Part shown: piece after piece, positions 1 to 8,320 of the stretch | Position numbering within the stretch: position 1 is the stretch's first letter | How the letters are laid out: each line of letters opens with the position of its first letter | NCBI RefSeq assembly: GCF_002847825.1 | Contig: NZ_PKIZ01000008.1 | Location: 46,507 to 110,506 of the forward strand | DNA length: 64,000 nucleotides | Direction of reading: 5' to 3' | Origin: Kytococcus schroeteri | GTDB lineage: Bacteria > Actinomycetota > Actinomycetes > Actinomycetales > Dermatophilaceae | Notes under the pieces: model-generated | Databases searched by the model: none | What the model was told of the DNA's origin: nothing | Seen by the model: only the letters and a program-made list of their open reading frames with translations | Position numbers and translations under genes: made by a program

Positions 1-479
1 TAGACCTCCAGCTCGGCGTCCCATGCGGTGCCCAGCAGGCGGTCGATGCCGTCGGCCAGCGCCCGGGCGTCCCCATGGGTGGCGTCCAGGACGGCGCGCA
101 GGCGGTTCTCGTGCACGACGGCGTCGCCGACGGCGTTCGTGGAGGCGTGGTGGATGCCGAGGCTCGGCGTGTGCGACCAGCGGGAACCGTCGGAGCCGAC
201 GGTGGGGTCCTCGGTGACCTCGTAGTGCACGCCGTCGAAGGGGCGCAGAGCGCTGGCCAGGGCGGCGCCGGTGCCGGGGCGGCCGTGCCAGGTGAACTCG
301 CCACGCACCGCCCCGGGCTGGGCCGGCTGGTCGATCCAGTCGATGCGGGGGGCGCCCTGCACGCCGGCACGCATCAGGGCATGCTCGATCGCCCACCCGA
401 GGTGGGGGCACAGCGCGGTGGGCGTGGCGTGGATGAAGACCACACCCGTCGCCCGGGCTCGCTGGTGGGGGCCGGACAT
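1..479 (-). CDS. DUF3145 family protein (3' end outside window)
   Basis: About 159 codons are visible and the C-terminus runs off the left edge. The protein opens MSGPHQRARATGVVFIHATP and continues through ALCPHLGWAIEHAL, IDWIDQP and EFTWHGRPGTGAALASALR to LLGTAWDAELEVY. This is the layout of the actinobacterial DUF3145 family, which is about 160-175 residues long, so only a few residues should be missing. The ATG is preceded by a strong AGGAGG Shine-Dalgarno site. The function of the family is unknown. It is conserved and single-copy across Actinobacteria, usually as a stand-alone gene. Confidence 0.85.
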   Translation of the reverse strand, partial: MSGPHQRARATGVVFIHATPTALCPHLGWAIEHALMRAGVQGAPRIDWIDQPAQPGAVRGEFTWHGRPGTGAALASALRPFDGVHYEVTEDPTVGSDGSRWSHTPSLGIHHASTNAVGDAVVHENRLRAVLDATHGDARALADGIDRLLGTAWDAELEV

Positions 480-700
480 CGCAACCTCCTGTGATCGCTC
501 GACGTCTTCCCCAACGCCTCGATCCGTGGCGGTCGCCGCGGCTCCCTCAAGTTGTGCGCACAGTCTGCACCATGCGTCGAGGGCCCGCCAAGCGGCGCGC
601 CCACTCGTCACCGCCGCCAGGCACCGGGGTGTCACGAGTCCGGCCCGGTTGGTGACAGGAGTCATGGGCGCCCGGGGCCACGACTGCGCACGATGGGGCC

Positions 701-877
701 ATGAACCGCAACGCGCTCGCCTTCCTCGCCCTGGCCGTCACCATGATCTACGGCGTCGGCTTCGCCCTCTTCGACACCCCCAGCCGGGCCTACGCCGTGG
801 GCGGCGCCCTGCTGGTGGCCCTGTGCTGGATCGCCGTCGGCGCGCTGGGGCGCCACCACGGCCGGCAGCTCGACTGA
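701..877 (+). CDS. small two-helix membrane protein (58 aa)
   Basis: This is a 58-residue protein starting MNRNALAFLALAVTMIYGVG. It has two hydrophobic stretches, about residues 5-24 and 32-49, and a basic tail (RHHGRQLD). That predicts a hairpin membrane protein with both ends on the same side. No family is recognised. There is no good Shine-Dalgarno site; a CACGAT hexamer six bases before the ATG may be a weak leaderless promoter. The gene stands alone between the divergent DUF3145 gene and a convergent tRNA. Confidence 0.6.
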   Translation: MNRNALAFLALAVTMIYGVGFALFDTPSRAYAVGGALLVALCWIAVGALGRHHGRQLD

Positions 878-988
878 GCCCGCGCACCACCGCCGTCGAC
901 GCGCATCACGCAGCACCCGTCCACGGCATCGACGCCCGGACCCACGACCTGTGGGCCCGGGCGTCCGCCGTCCGGGGAGGGACCGAAG

Positions 989-1062
989 TGGGCCAGGTGG
1001 GGCTTGAACCCACGACCGACGGATTATGAGTCCGCTGCTCTGACCGGCTGAGCTACTGGCCC
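989..1062 (-). tRNA. tRNA with CAT anticodon, probably tRNA-Ile2
   Basis: A full cloverleaf of 74 nt is visible: acceptor GGGCCAG pairs perfectly with CTGGCCC, discriminator A, T-arm GTGGG-TTCAAGC-CCCAC, anticodon loop CTCATAA. No CCA is encoded. A CAT anticodon fits elongator Met, initiator Met or Ile2. The acceptor C4-G69 and C5-G68 pairs are the determinants known for TilS recognition in E. coli tRNA-Ile2, and the GAGCAG...TTCAAG pattern resembles E. coli ileX. Ile2 (lysidine-modified, reads AUA) is therefore favoured. Elongator Met is not excluded. Confidence 0.9.
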
Positions 1063-1129
1063 CGGTGCCCGAGGGGCGTCGCGAGGATAGTCTGTGCGGC
1101 GCTGACCCCGACCGGAGGACCTGACCCAC

Positions 1130-2233
1130 GTGCGCATCGTCCGCATCGCCAACTTCGTGGCCCCCAACTCGGGGGGCATCCGCACCGCCCTGCGCCACTG
1201 GGGCGAGGAGTACCGCGCGCGCGGCCACGAGGTGCACCTGGTGATCCCCGAGCCCGGTGAGCCCCACGAGCTGCAGAGCCAGGGCCACGTCCACCACCTG
1301 CCGGCCACGCCGACCGGCGCCGGCTACTCCCTGATGTGGGCGCGCCGTCCCGTGGCGCGTCTGCTCACCGAGCTGGCCCCCGACCGCCTCGAGGTGCACG
1401 ACCGCGCCACGCTGCGCTGGCTGGGCCCGTGGGCGCGCCGCCACGGCATCCCCACGATGATGCTGAGCCACGAGAACATGACCGGCATCCTCGTGCGCCG
1501 CCTGCACTCCCCGCAGGGTCTGGCCGAGCGGACCGCGGACTTCATCAACCGCAAGTCCGCCAAGGACTACGACCGCATCGTGTGCCCGAGCCACTACGCG
1601 GCCGCAGAGTGGCGCCGCTTCGGGGCCGATGCGCGCGTGGTGACCCTGGGCGTGGACCTCGAGTCCTTCCAGCCGCCGGCCGAGCGCTCCCCGCTCACCC
1701 CGGACGGGCGCGAGCGGCCCGAGGGACAGGTGCAGATCGTGCACTGCGGGCGCCTCTCCCCGGAGAAGAACCCCGGCCTGACCCTCGGCGCCCTGCGCGA
1801 GCTGGTGGACCGCGGCGTGGACGCCCACCTCACGGTGCTGGGGCACGGCCCGATGCGTGAGGAGCTCATGGAGTCCTCCGCCGACCTGCCCGTCACCTTC
1901 CACGAGTACATCTCCGGACGGCAGGCCCTGGCCGAGGTGCTGGGCCGCGCGGACCTGGCCATCTCCCCCGGTCCGGTGGAGACCTTCGGCCTGGCGGCCC
2001 TCGAGGCCCTGGCGTGCGGGGTGCCCGTGGTGTGCCCCGACGAGGGGGCGCTCTCCGAGGTGGTCGGCCCCGCCGGCGCCGTGGCCCCTTCCCGGCCGGA
2101 GGCCTTCGCCGACGCCGCCCTGGACGTCCTGGGCCGCGGTGACCTCACGGACGTGGCGCGCACACAGGCCGAGCGCTTCAACTGGGAGGACTCCACGAGC
2201 CAGATGCTGGCCATCCACGCCGAGCTGGGCTGA
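1130..2233 (+). CDS. GT4-type glycosyltransferase
   Basis: This 367-residue GT-B fold glycosyltransferase starts at GTG after a GGAGG site 14 bases upstream. The N-terminal domain has the acceptor-side glycine motif NSGGIRTAL (residues 13-21). The C-terminal domain has the nucleotide-sugar motifs HCGRLSPEKNPGL (about 204-216) and SPGPVETFGLAALEALACG, whose E-x7-E pattern is typical of GT4 retaining enzymes. There is no signal peptide, so it is expected in the cytoplasm. The sugar and acceptor cannot be told; related actinobacterial enzymes act on cell-envelope glycolipids. It is a single gene followed by a strong hairpin terminator. Confidence 0.85.
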   Translation: MRIVRIANFVAPNSGGIRTALRHWGEEYRARGHEVHLVIPEPGEPHELQSQGHVHHLPATPTGAGYSLMWARRPVARLLTELAPDRLEVHDRATLRWLGPWARRHGIPTMMLSHENMTGILVRRLHSPQGLAERTADFINRKSAKDYDRIVCPSHYAAAEWRRFGADARVVTLGVDLESFQPPAERSPLTPDGRERPEGQVQIVHCGRLSPEKNPGLTLGALRELVDRGVDAHLTVLGHGPMREELMESSADLPVTFHEYISGRQALAEVLGRADLAISPGPVETFGLAALEALACGVPVVCPDEGALSEVVGPAGAVAPSRPEAFADAALDVLGRGDLTDVARTQAERFNWEDSTSQMLAIHAELG

Positions 2234-2293
2234 GGACGGCCGCGTCGCCCGGGCCCGCGGCCCGGGCGACGCGGCCCACTCCCCCGGTACGCC

Positions 2294-2329
2294 AGAAGGG
2301 CCGGTCACCTCGCGGTGACCGGCCCTTCT
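2294..2329. terminator. strong hairpin terminator (bidirectional)
   Basis: A perfect 16-bp stem (AGAAGGGCCGGTCACC with its complement) closes a 4-base loop. It ends the glycosyltransferase transcript and may also stop the tRNA-Asn transcript arriving on the other strand. Confidence 0.85.
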
Positions 2330-2336
2330 CCGTGTG

Positions 2337-2409
2337 CTCCCCCGGTTGGACTCGAACCAACAACCCTCCGGTTAACAGCCGAATGCTCTGCCAATTGAGC
2401 TACAGGGGA
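2337..2409 (-). tRNA. tRNA-Asn (GTT)
   Basis: A 73-nt cloverleaf with acceptor TCCCCTG pairing with CGGGGGA, discriminator G, anticodon loop CTGTTAA (GTT, Asn) and T-loop TTCGAGT. No CCA is encoded. Confidence 0.95.
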
Positions 2410-2429
2410 TCGCTTCAACAGCGGCGTGA

Positions 2430-2459
2430 ACCATAACACCACTGCCGCGTTGGGTCCAA
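2430..2459 (-). promoter_or_regulatory. tRNA-Asn promoter
   Basis: On the minus strand TTGGAC (-35, 2454-2459) lies 18 bases before TATGGT (-10, 2430-2435). The tRNA begins 20 bases further on. This is a good vegetative sigma-type promoter. Confidence 0.6.
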
Positions 2460-2467
2460 TCGCGCCC

Positions 2468-4396
2468 CTACCGGGAGGCCCGCAGGTGCTGCAGCTCCCG
2501 CTGCCACCCCTGCAGCCGCAGCCCGATCTCCCGCTGACGCTCCGGCTCGGCGGACCCCAGGCGCTGCAGCTCCCCCATCGCGTCGGCGATGCGACGGTTG
2601 AGCTCGATGATGCGCAACCGTGCCACGAGCCCCTCGGCGTACCCCGGGGCCGGCTGCCCGTTGACCATGCGCACCGGCAGCCCGGCCACGGCCAGCTCGC
2701 CCACGAGGTCGTGGACGCGCGGGTCGGCGGCATCGCGCACCTGCTGCACCCAGGCGGTGTGCGAGAGGGTCACCGCCCGCTCGATGCCACCGGCCTGCAC
2801 CACCGCCGCGTGCACGAGCCCCAGGGCGGGCGCCGTGAACGCCGTGGTCGACAGCGCCGAGTGCTCGGTGCCGGTGATGGCCCCGGGGTACTGCAGCACC
2901 ATCTGCAGCATCTGCCGCTCGGCCACGTGGTCCGGGTTGCGCGGGTCCACCGGGGGCAGCGGCGGCGGCCCGGCCGGGGCGGCCTGTTCCGGGGCGCTCG
3001 AGGACTCGGGCCCGGTCTGCACGGGGCGCGTCGCGGCCCGCAGACCGCCGGAGGCGCGCGAGGACCGGGCAGCGGTCACCTCGCGCCCCAGGGAGTCCAC
3101 GTCCACCCCGATCCACCCCGAGACGGTGCGCGTGTACTCCGGCTGCAGGGAGCGGTCGCGGATGCCGGCGATGATGGGCGCGGCCACCCGCATCGCACCC
3201 ACGCGCCCCTCGGGCGTGTTCAGGTCGTAACGCGCGATGGAGGTGCGCACGGCGAACTCGAACATCGGCACCGCGTCCTCCACCAGCGCGCGCACCGCCT
3301 GCGATCCGCGCTGCTGGCGCAGGTCGTTGGGGTCCAGCCCGTCGGGGGCCACTGCCACGAAGGACTGGCTGGCCCACGCCTGGTCGGCCTCGAAGGCCTT
3401 CATGGCGGCCTTCTGCCCGGCGGCGTCGCCGTCGAAGGTGAAGACCACCTTGGCCGGGGCCTGGTTCGCCTCGTCGCGCAGGATGCGGCGCAGCACCTTG
3501 ATGTGCTCGGCACCGAAGGCCGTGCCGCAGGTGGCCACGGCCACCTCCACGCCCGAGAGGTGCGCGGCCATCACGTCGGTGTACCCCTCCACCACCACGG
3601 CGGTGCGCTGCTGGGCCATCGCCTTCTTGGCCAGGTCGAGCCCGTAGAGCACCTGGTTCTTGGTGTAGATCGGCGTCTCGCTGGTGTTGAGGTACTTGGC
3701 GGCAATGCGGTCGTCCTCGAAGATGCGGCGCGCCCCGAAGCCCACCGTGTCGCCGGTGATGTCGCGGATGGGCCACATGACGCGGCCGCGGAAGCGGTCG
3801 TACATGCCACGGCCACCGCGGCCCACGAGGCCAGCGGTCACGAGCTCGTCGTCGGTGAACCCCCCGGCCCGCAGGTGCTGGTACAGCGCGGTGCCGCCCC
3901 GGGGGGCGAAGCCCACCCCGAAGTGCGCCGCCTCGGTGGACCCGAAGCCCTTGCCCCGCAGGAAGTCCCGGCCCGGGCGGGCGTCCTGGGTGGAGAGCAG
4001 CTGCTGGTGGTAGAACTCCTCGGCCGCCCGGTGGGCCTCCACGAGCCGGGCCCGTCGCCCCAGTCCGCCCTCGCGGCGGGGCCCCCTGCCCTCCTCGTAG
4101 CGCAGCTCCATGCCCAGCCGCCCGGCCAGCCGCTCCACCGCCTCGGCGAAGGAGAGGTGGTCGATCTTCATGACGAACTCGATGACGTCGCCGCCCTCGC
4201 CGCAGCCGAAGCAGTGCCAGTGCCCCACCGCCGGGCGCACCTGGAAGGAGGGGGTCTTCTCGTCGTGGAAGGGGCACAGGCCCTTGAGCGAGCCCACCCC
4301 GGCCACGCGCAGGGTCACGTGCTCGCGCACCACCTCGTCCAGCGCCGTCCGCTCCTTGACGGCCTGGATGTCCTCCGGCTTGATGAGTCCTGCCAC
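2468..4396 (-). CDS. dnaG: DNA primase DnaG
   Basis: This 642-residue enzyme makes RNA primers for replication at the fork with DnaB. The CHC2 zinc ribbon is at the N-terminus (C41, H44, C62, C65 in CPFH...HCFGC). The TOPRIM catalytic core follows, with [13 protein letters not shown] and the [12 protein letters not shown] acidic motif, and then the DnaB-binding helical C-terminus. GTG 4396 was chosen because it gives the canonical [10 protein letters not shown] start and is preceded by GAGGGGAGGGA. Open reading extends further upstream but only into dgt. It sits 10 bases after dgt, a conserved actinobacterial pair. Confidence 0.97.
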   Translation of the reverse strand: MAGLIKPEDIQAVKERTALDEVVREHVTLRVAGVGSLKGLCPFHDEKTPSFQVRPAVGHWHCFGCGEGGDVIEFVMKIDHLSFAEAVERLAGRLGMELRYEEGRGPRREGGLGRRARLVEAHRAAEEFYHQQLLSTQDARPGRDFLRGKGFGSTEAAHFGVGFAPRGGTALYQHLRAGGFTDDELVTAGLVGRGGRGMYDRFRGRVMWPIRDITGDTVGFGARRIFEDDRIAAKYLNTSETPIYTKNQVLYGLDLAKKAMAQQRTAVVVEGYTDVMAAHLSGVEVAVATCGTAFGAEHIKVLRRILRDEANQAPAKVVFTFDGDAAGQKAAMKAFEADQAWASQSFVAVAPDGLDPNDLRQQRGSQAVRALVEDAVPMFEFAVRTSIARYDLNTPEGRVGAMRVAAPIIAGIRDRSLQPEYTRTVSGWIGVDVDSLGREVTAARSSRASGGLRAATRPVQTGPESSSAPEQAAPAGPPPLPPVDPRNPDHVAERQMLQMVLQYPGAITGTEHSALSTTAFTAPALGLVHAAVVQAGGIERAVTLSHTAWVQQVRDAADPRVHDLVGELAVAGLPVRMVNGQPAPGYAEGLVARLRIIELNRRIADAMGELQRLGSAEPERQREIGLRLQGWQRELQHLRASR

Positions 4397-4406
4397 GTCC
4401 CTCCCC

Positions 4407-5729
4407 TCAGTGCCCGTGGTGGGTGCACCAGCGGTGGTGCTCCACCCACGCCCGGCCGTCGGACAGCGAGGCCACCTGGTCCACCACCGCCCGCCGGGCC
4501 GCCGCGTCGTCGCCGGCCTCCTCGGCCACGCGGCGGTCCTCCAGGTACTGCGGGTCCATCCGCTCGGGGTGCCGCTCCCACATCGCCACGAGGGCCTGCA
4601 GGGCCTCACGCTGCCGCTCCATGAGCTCCAGCCGGTGCTCGGTGTTCATCATGTAGGTGTACGCCACCGCCTTGAGCATGGCGATCTCGGCCACCACCTC
4701 GCTGGGGACGACCAGGTCGGCGTCGAAGCGGGTCAGGGTGGCCTGTGGATGACGCTCACGGGTGGCGTCGGTCACGGACTGGGCGAAGTGCCCGATGAGG
4801 GTGCTCGTCATGTCCTTGAGCCGCGCCAGCGAGCGCCGGGTGCCGTCGTAGGACTCCGGCACCACGCCCGAGGAGGTGAGCCGCTCCATCGCCCCCACCA
4901 ACGCCGATGCGGGCAGGTCCCGGGCGTAGGTGCGCGCGGCGTTGGCGGCCACCGCGGCCACCTCGGCGGGGTCGCGCAGGGCCCGCACGTCCAGGTGGCC
5001 CGAGGTGATGGCGTCCTCCACGTCGTGCACGGAGTAGGCCACGTCGTCGGCCAGGTCCATCACCTGGGCCTCCACGCACCGGCGCCCCTGCTCGGGCGAC
5101 CCACGGCGGATCCACGCGAAGACCTCGGCGTCGTCGGCGTAGGCGTTGTACTTGGGGGTGCCCGTCGGCCCCTCGCCCCGCAGCCAGGGGTACTTCACCA
5201 CCGCGTCCAGGGTGGCGCGCGTGAGGTTGAGGCCCACGCTGCGTCCGTCGGCGCGGAAGCGCTTGGCCTCCAGCCGAGTGAGCAGCCGCAGCGACTGGGC
5301 GTTGCCCTCGAAGCCGCCGATGTCGTGCGCCACGTCCGCGAGCGCGTCCTCGCCGTTGTGCCCGAAGGGCGGGTGGCCCAGGTCGTGGGCCAGGCAGGCG
5401 GCGTCGACGACGTCCGGGTTGCAGCCGAGCGAGACGGCCATCTCGCGGCCGATCTGCGCCACCTCGAGGCTGTGGGTGAGACGGTTGCGGACCACGTCGT
5501 CCATCCCCGACTGCATCACCTGCGTCTTGGCCGAGAGACGTCGCAGGGCCGCCGCGTGGATGATGCGGCCGCGGTCCCGCGCGAAGTCGTCTCGGTCGGC
5601 GCGCTTGCGGGCCGGGTCCTCTGACTCCCAGCGCTCCCGGTCGTGGGCCGAGTAGGCCTCCACGGGGGCCACCCCCGCGGGGGCGTCGGTGCGGGGCGGG
5701 ACCCATCGGGAGGCATCGGGCGTCGGCAT
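4407..5729 (-). CDS. dgt: deoxyguanosinetriphosphate triphosphohydrolase-like protein
   Basis: This 440-residue HD-domain enzyme is predicted to hydrolyse dGTP (or another dNTP) to the nucleoside and tripolyphosphate. The metal-binding residues are visible in [14 protein letters not shown] and [16 protein letters not shown]. The ATG gives [10 protein letters not shown]; a GTG one codon upstream (5732) fits a leaderless start, because TACCGT lies 7 bases before it. It is upstream of dnaG and probably co-transcribed, so nucleotide-pool control and priming share a transcript. Confidence 0.93.
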   Translation of the reverse strand: MPTPDASRWVPPRTDAPAGVAPVEAYSAHDRERWESEDPARKRADRDDFARDRGRIIHAAALRRLSAKTQVMQSGMDDVVRNRLTHSLEVAQIGREMAVSLGCNPDVVDAACLAHDLGHPPFGHNGEDALADVAHDIGGFEGNAQSLRLLTRLEAKRFRADGRSVGLNLTRATLDAVVKYPWLRGEGPTGTPKYNAYADDAEVFAWIRRGSPEQGRRCVEAQVMDLADDVAYSVHDVEDAITSGHLDVRALRDPAEVAAVAANAARTYARDLPASALVGAMERLTSSGVVPESYDGTRRSLARLKDMTSTLIGHFAQSVTDATRERHPQATLTRFDADLVVPSEVVAEIAMLKAVAYTYMMNTEHRLELMERQREALQALVAMWERHPERMDPQYLEDRRVAEEAGDDAAARRAVVDQVASLSDGRAWVEHHRWCTHHGH

Positions 5730-5739
5730 CACCCTGCGA

Positions 5740-5745
5740 ACGGTA
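5740..5745 (-). promoter_or_regulatory. putative leaderless -10 element for dgt
   Basis: TACCGT on the minus strand lies 7 bases before the GTG at 5732. Transcription would start at or next to the start codon. Confidence 0.45.
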
Positions 5746-5876
5746 GCCGGTGGCCCCGACACCACGTGCTGCGGTGCGCCCCCCGCCCCGCAGGTCGTCG
5801 GAGCTGGGTGCGCCACTCCGTGGGCACACACCGTCGTGCCGCGCCCGGCAGGGCGCCCGCAGCAGAAAGGGGACCC

Positions 5877-6293
5877 ATGTCCACGCCCTACTCCGACCCG
5901 TACCCGCCGAGTCACGGTGGCCCCGCCGGCCAGTCCAGCCCCACCGGCACCGAGCCGGCAGGCGCGCCGAACCCGTTCTCCAAGGAGAGCGGATTCTTCT
6001 CCGCCCTGACCGACCTGCGCTTCACGAAATTCGTGACGCCCAAGGTCGTGTCGGTGGTCTACGTCCTCATGGCCGTCGCCATCGCCATCGGCCTGCTCAT
6101 GTGGACCATCATCGCCTTCGCCACCATGGCCACCGGCGACGGGGAGGCCAGCGCGATCCTGATCGGCCTGGTGATGCTGGTGGCCGGTCCCATCGTGGCC
6201 CTGCTCTACCTGGTGCTGGCTCGTGTGTCCCTGGAGGGCATGGTGGCCGTCATCCGCATCGCCGAGGACGTGGCGGCCATCCGCCGCCGCTGA
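5877..6293 (+). CDS. DUF4282 domain membrane protein
   Basis: This is a 138-residue protein. A disordered Pro/Ser/Gly-rich head (residues 1-40) is followed by SALTDLRFTKFVTPKVVSVVYVLM, the start of the DUF4282 domain. Two long membrane helices follow (about 58-82 and 92-118) and the protein ends RVSLEGMVAVIRIAEDVAAIRRR. DUF4282 proteins are small bacterial membrane proteins of unknown role. The ATG follows AAAGGGG by 5 bases. It is divergent from dgt and not linked to the next gene. Confidence 0.85.
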   Translation: MSTPYSDPYPPSHGGPAGQSSPTGTEPAGAPNPFSKESGFFSALTDLRFTKFVTPKVVSVVYVLMAVAIAIGLLMWTIIAFATMATGDGEASAILIGLVMLVAGPIVALLYLVLARVSLEGMVAVIRIAEDVAAIRRR

Positions 6294-6338
6294 GACAGCC
6301 TGCCGCTGCGCCCTCGCCGGACCCCGGCGGGGGCGCAG

Positions 6339-6344
6339 TACGTT
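6339..6344 (+). promoter_or_regulatory. leaderless -10 element for aldo/keto reductase
   Basis: TACGTT is followed by six bases and then the ATG at 6351. No Shine-Dalgarno site is present, so a leaderless transcript is likely. Confidence 0.55.
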
Positions 6345-6350
6345 GGGGCC

Positions 6351-7382
6351 ATGGAGCACCCTCGCCTCGGACACAGCGGCCTGCGCGTCTCGCGCCTCAT
6401 CTACGGCAACTGGCTCACCCACGCCTCCCAGGTGGAGGCCGAGCGGGCCGAGGCCTGCGTGCGAGCCGCGCTGGACGCCGGCATCACGACCTTCGACACC
6501 GCCGACACCTACGCCAACACCGAGGCAGAGAAGGTGCTCGGCAAGGCCCTGGCGGGCGAGCGGCGCGAGGGCCTGGTGATCGCCACCAAGGTGTTCTGGC
6601 CCACCCGCCCCGACGGTGCCCCGCAGGACCAGGCCGGCCCCAACGACCACGGCCTGTCGCGCAAGCACGTGACGGAGTCCCTCCACGCCTCGCTGCGCCG
6701 GCTGGGCACCGACTACGTGGACCTCTACCAGTGCCACCGCTTCGACCACGACACCCCGCTGGAGGAGACGATGGAGGCCCTGGCCGACCTCGTGCACGCC
6801 GGCAAGGTGCACTACGTGGGAGCCAGCGAGTGGACCGCAGACCAGCTGCGCCGCGGCCACGCCCTGGCCCGCGAGCTGCGCATCCCGTTCGTCTCCAACC
6901 AGCCCCAGTACAACCTCCTGTGGCGCGTCATCGAGCCCGAGGTGGTGCCCACCTGCGCCGCGCTGGGGATCGGACAGGTGGTGTGGTCGCCCTTGGCCCA
7001 GGGCGTGCTCACCGGCAAGTACGCACCGGGACAGCCGCTGCCGGAGGGCAGCCGCGCCACGGACGCCGCCGGCGGCGCCGCGATGATGAAGCACCTGCTC
7101 AAGGACGAGCTCCTGGCGACGGTGGCCCGCCTCGCGGAGCTGGCGGACCAGGCCGGCGTGCCCCTGCACCACCTCGCCCTGAAGTGGGTGGTGGAGCAGC
7201 CCACCATCACCGCGGCGATCATCGGCGCCTCGCGGCCCGAGCAGGTGGCCGACAACGTGCGCGCGCTCGCGGTGGAGCTCGACCCCGCCCTCGTGGCGCA
7301 GGTCGACGAGGTGCTCGGCGACTCCGTGAAGCGCGACCCGTCGCTGACCCGCTCGCCCCACCGCATCGCGGAGTTCGGCTGA
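6351..7382 (+). CDS. aldo/keto reductase
   Basis: This 343-residue NADPH-dependent oxidoreductase is close to the Kv-channel beta-subunit-like branch. The catalytic tetrad is visible: D49 and Y54 in TFDTADTYAN, K80 in VIATKVFW and the His in DLYQCHRFDHD. SNQPQYNLLWR and IIGASRPEQVADN form the cofactor pocket. The substrate is not predictable; typical roles are detoxification of aldehydes or methylglyoxal. Its stop overlaps the start of the downstream sulfurtransferase by one base (TGATG), so the two are co-translated. Confidence 0.92.
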   Translation: MEHPRLGHSGLRVSRLIYGNWLTHASQVEAERAEACVRAALDAGITTFDTADTYANTEAEKVLGKALAGERREGLVIATKVFWPTRPDGAPQDQAGPNDHGLSRKHVTESLHASLRRLGTDYVDLYQCHRFDHDTPLEETMEALADLVHAGKVHYVGASEWTADQLRRGHALARELRIPFVSNQPQYNLLWRVIEPEVVPTCAALGIGQVVWSPLAQGVLTGKYAPGQPLPEGSRATDAAGGAAMMKHLLKDELLATVARLAELADQAGVPLHHLALKWVVEQPTITAAIIGASRPEQVADNVRALAVELDPALVAQVDEVLGDSVKRDPSLTRSPHRIAEFG

Positions 7383-8311
7383 TGCCGGGCGAGCCCACCG
7401 CCACCGGCCCGCTCCTGACCGCCGGCGAGCTGGCCACCCGCCTGCAGACCACCGCCCAGCACTCCGGTGCGGTGCCGGTGCTCCTCGACGTGCGCTGGGA
7501 CCTCGGCGGCGGCGCGGATCCCGACGGCTTCGCAGCTGCCCACGTGCCGGGCGCCTTCTTCTGCGACCTCGAGGCCGTGCTCAGCGGCCCCGGCGCCCCG
7601 GACGGCACCGACGGCCGGCACCCGATCCCCCACCCGGGCGACGTGCGCACCTGGTTGCGCGCCCACCGCATCACGCCGGGCGACCCCGTGGTGGTGATGG
7701 ACGGGGGCCACGGCGCCGGGGCCGCCCGCGGGTGGTGGGTGCTCCGCGATGCGGGGCAGCAGGACGTGCGCGTGCTCGACGGGGGCCTGCGGGCCTGGCG
7801 GGCGGCGGGTCTGCCGCTCGAGCAGGGGCCGGCCGCCGCCCCCGTCGCGACCGACGACCTGCCGGCACCCTCCGCGGAGTTCCGGGAGGCCCCCGGTGCC
7901 CTGCCCCGCGCCACCGCACCCCAGCTGCGCGGCGGCCTGCCCGCGGGCACGGCCGGTCTGGACGCCCGGCCGGCCGCCCGCTACCGCGGCGAGGAGCTCG
8001 GCCCCGACCCAGTGGGCGGCCACCTACCGGGCTTCCGCAGCCTGCCCGTCGCCGACCTCTACTCCGACGGCGTGCTGCGCGACCCCGAGGAGGTCCGCGC
8101 CCGGCTGGCCGATGCCGGCGTCGACGCCACGACGCCCGTGGTGGTCTCGTGCGGCTCGGGCATCACCGCCTGCCAGGTGGCGCTGGCCCACCAGCAGGTG
8201 TTCCCCGGGGCTCCGGAACCCGTGCTCTACCCGCCGTCGTTCAGCGGCTGGCTCGCTGGCGGGCACCCGCTGGCCACCGGCGCCGAGCCGGGCACGATGC
8301 CGCCGGCCTGA
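7382..8311 (+). CDS. two-domain sulfurtransferase (rhodanese)
   Basis: This 309-residue protein carries two rhodanese domains. The N-terminal domain ends VVVMDGGHGAGAARGWWVLR and has no active-site cysteine. The C-terminal domain carries the catalytic loop SCGSGITACQVA with C257. This matches thiosulfate or 3-mercaptopyruvate sulfurtransferases (SseA/TST), which move sulfane sulfur to cyanide or thiols in the cytoplasm. It is coupled to the aldo/keto reductase by a one-base overlap and converges on dusB with a 9-base gap and no hairpin. Confidence 0.9.
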   Translation: MPGEPTATGPLLTAGELATRLQTTAQHSGAVPVLLDVRWDLGGGADPDGFAAAHVPGAFFCDLEAVLSGPGAPDGTDGRHPIPHPGDVRTWLRAHRITPGDPVVVMDGGHGAGAARGWWVLRDAGQQDVRVLDGGLRAWRAAGLPLEQGPAAAPVATDDLPAPSAEFREAPGALPRATAPQLRGGLPAGTAGLDARPAARYRGEELGPDPVGGHLPGFRSLPVADLYSDGVLRDPEEVRARLADAGVDATTPVVVSCGSGITACQVALAHQQVFPGAPEPVLYPPSFSGWLAGGHPLATGAEPGTMPPA

Positions 8312-8320
8312 GCCGGGGCC

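Noticed and set aside
478..700. Small ORFs between DUF3145 and the 58-aa gene
   Set aside because: All have shadow-like composition and no start signals.
2410..2467. Replication origin or DnaA boxes near dnaG
   Set aside because: No TTATCCACA-like sequences; dnaG is not near oriC in Actinobacteria.
4407..7361. A 984-codon minus frame merging dgt with upstream sequence as a fusion protein
   Set aside because: The upstream part is antisense to the aldo/keto reductase and DUF4282 genes. Dgt begins naturally at 5729.
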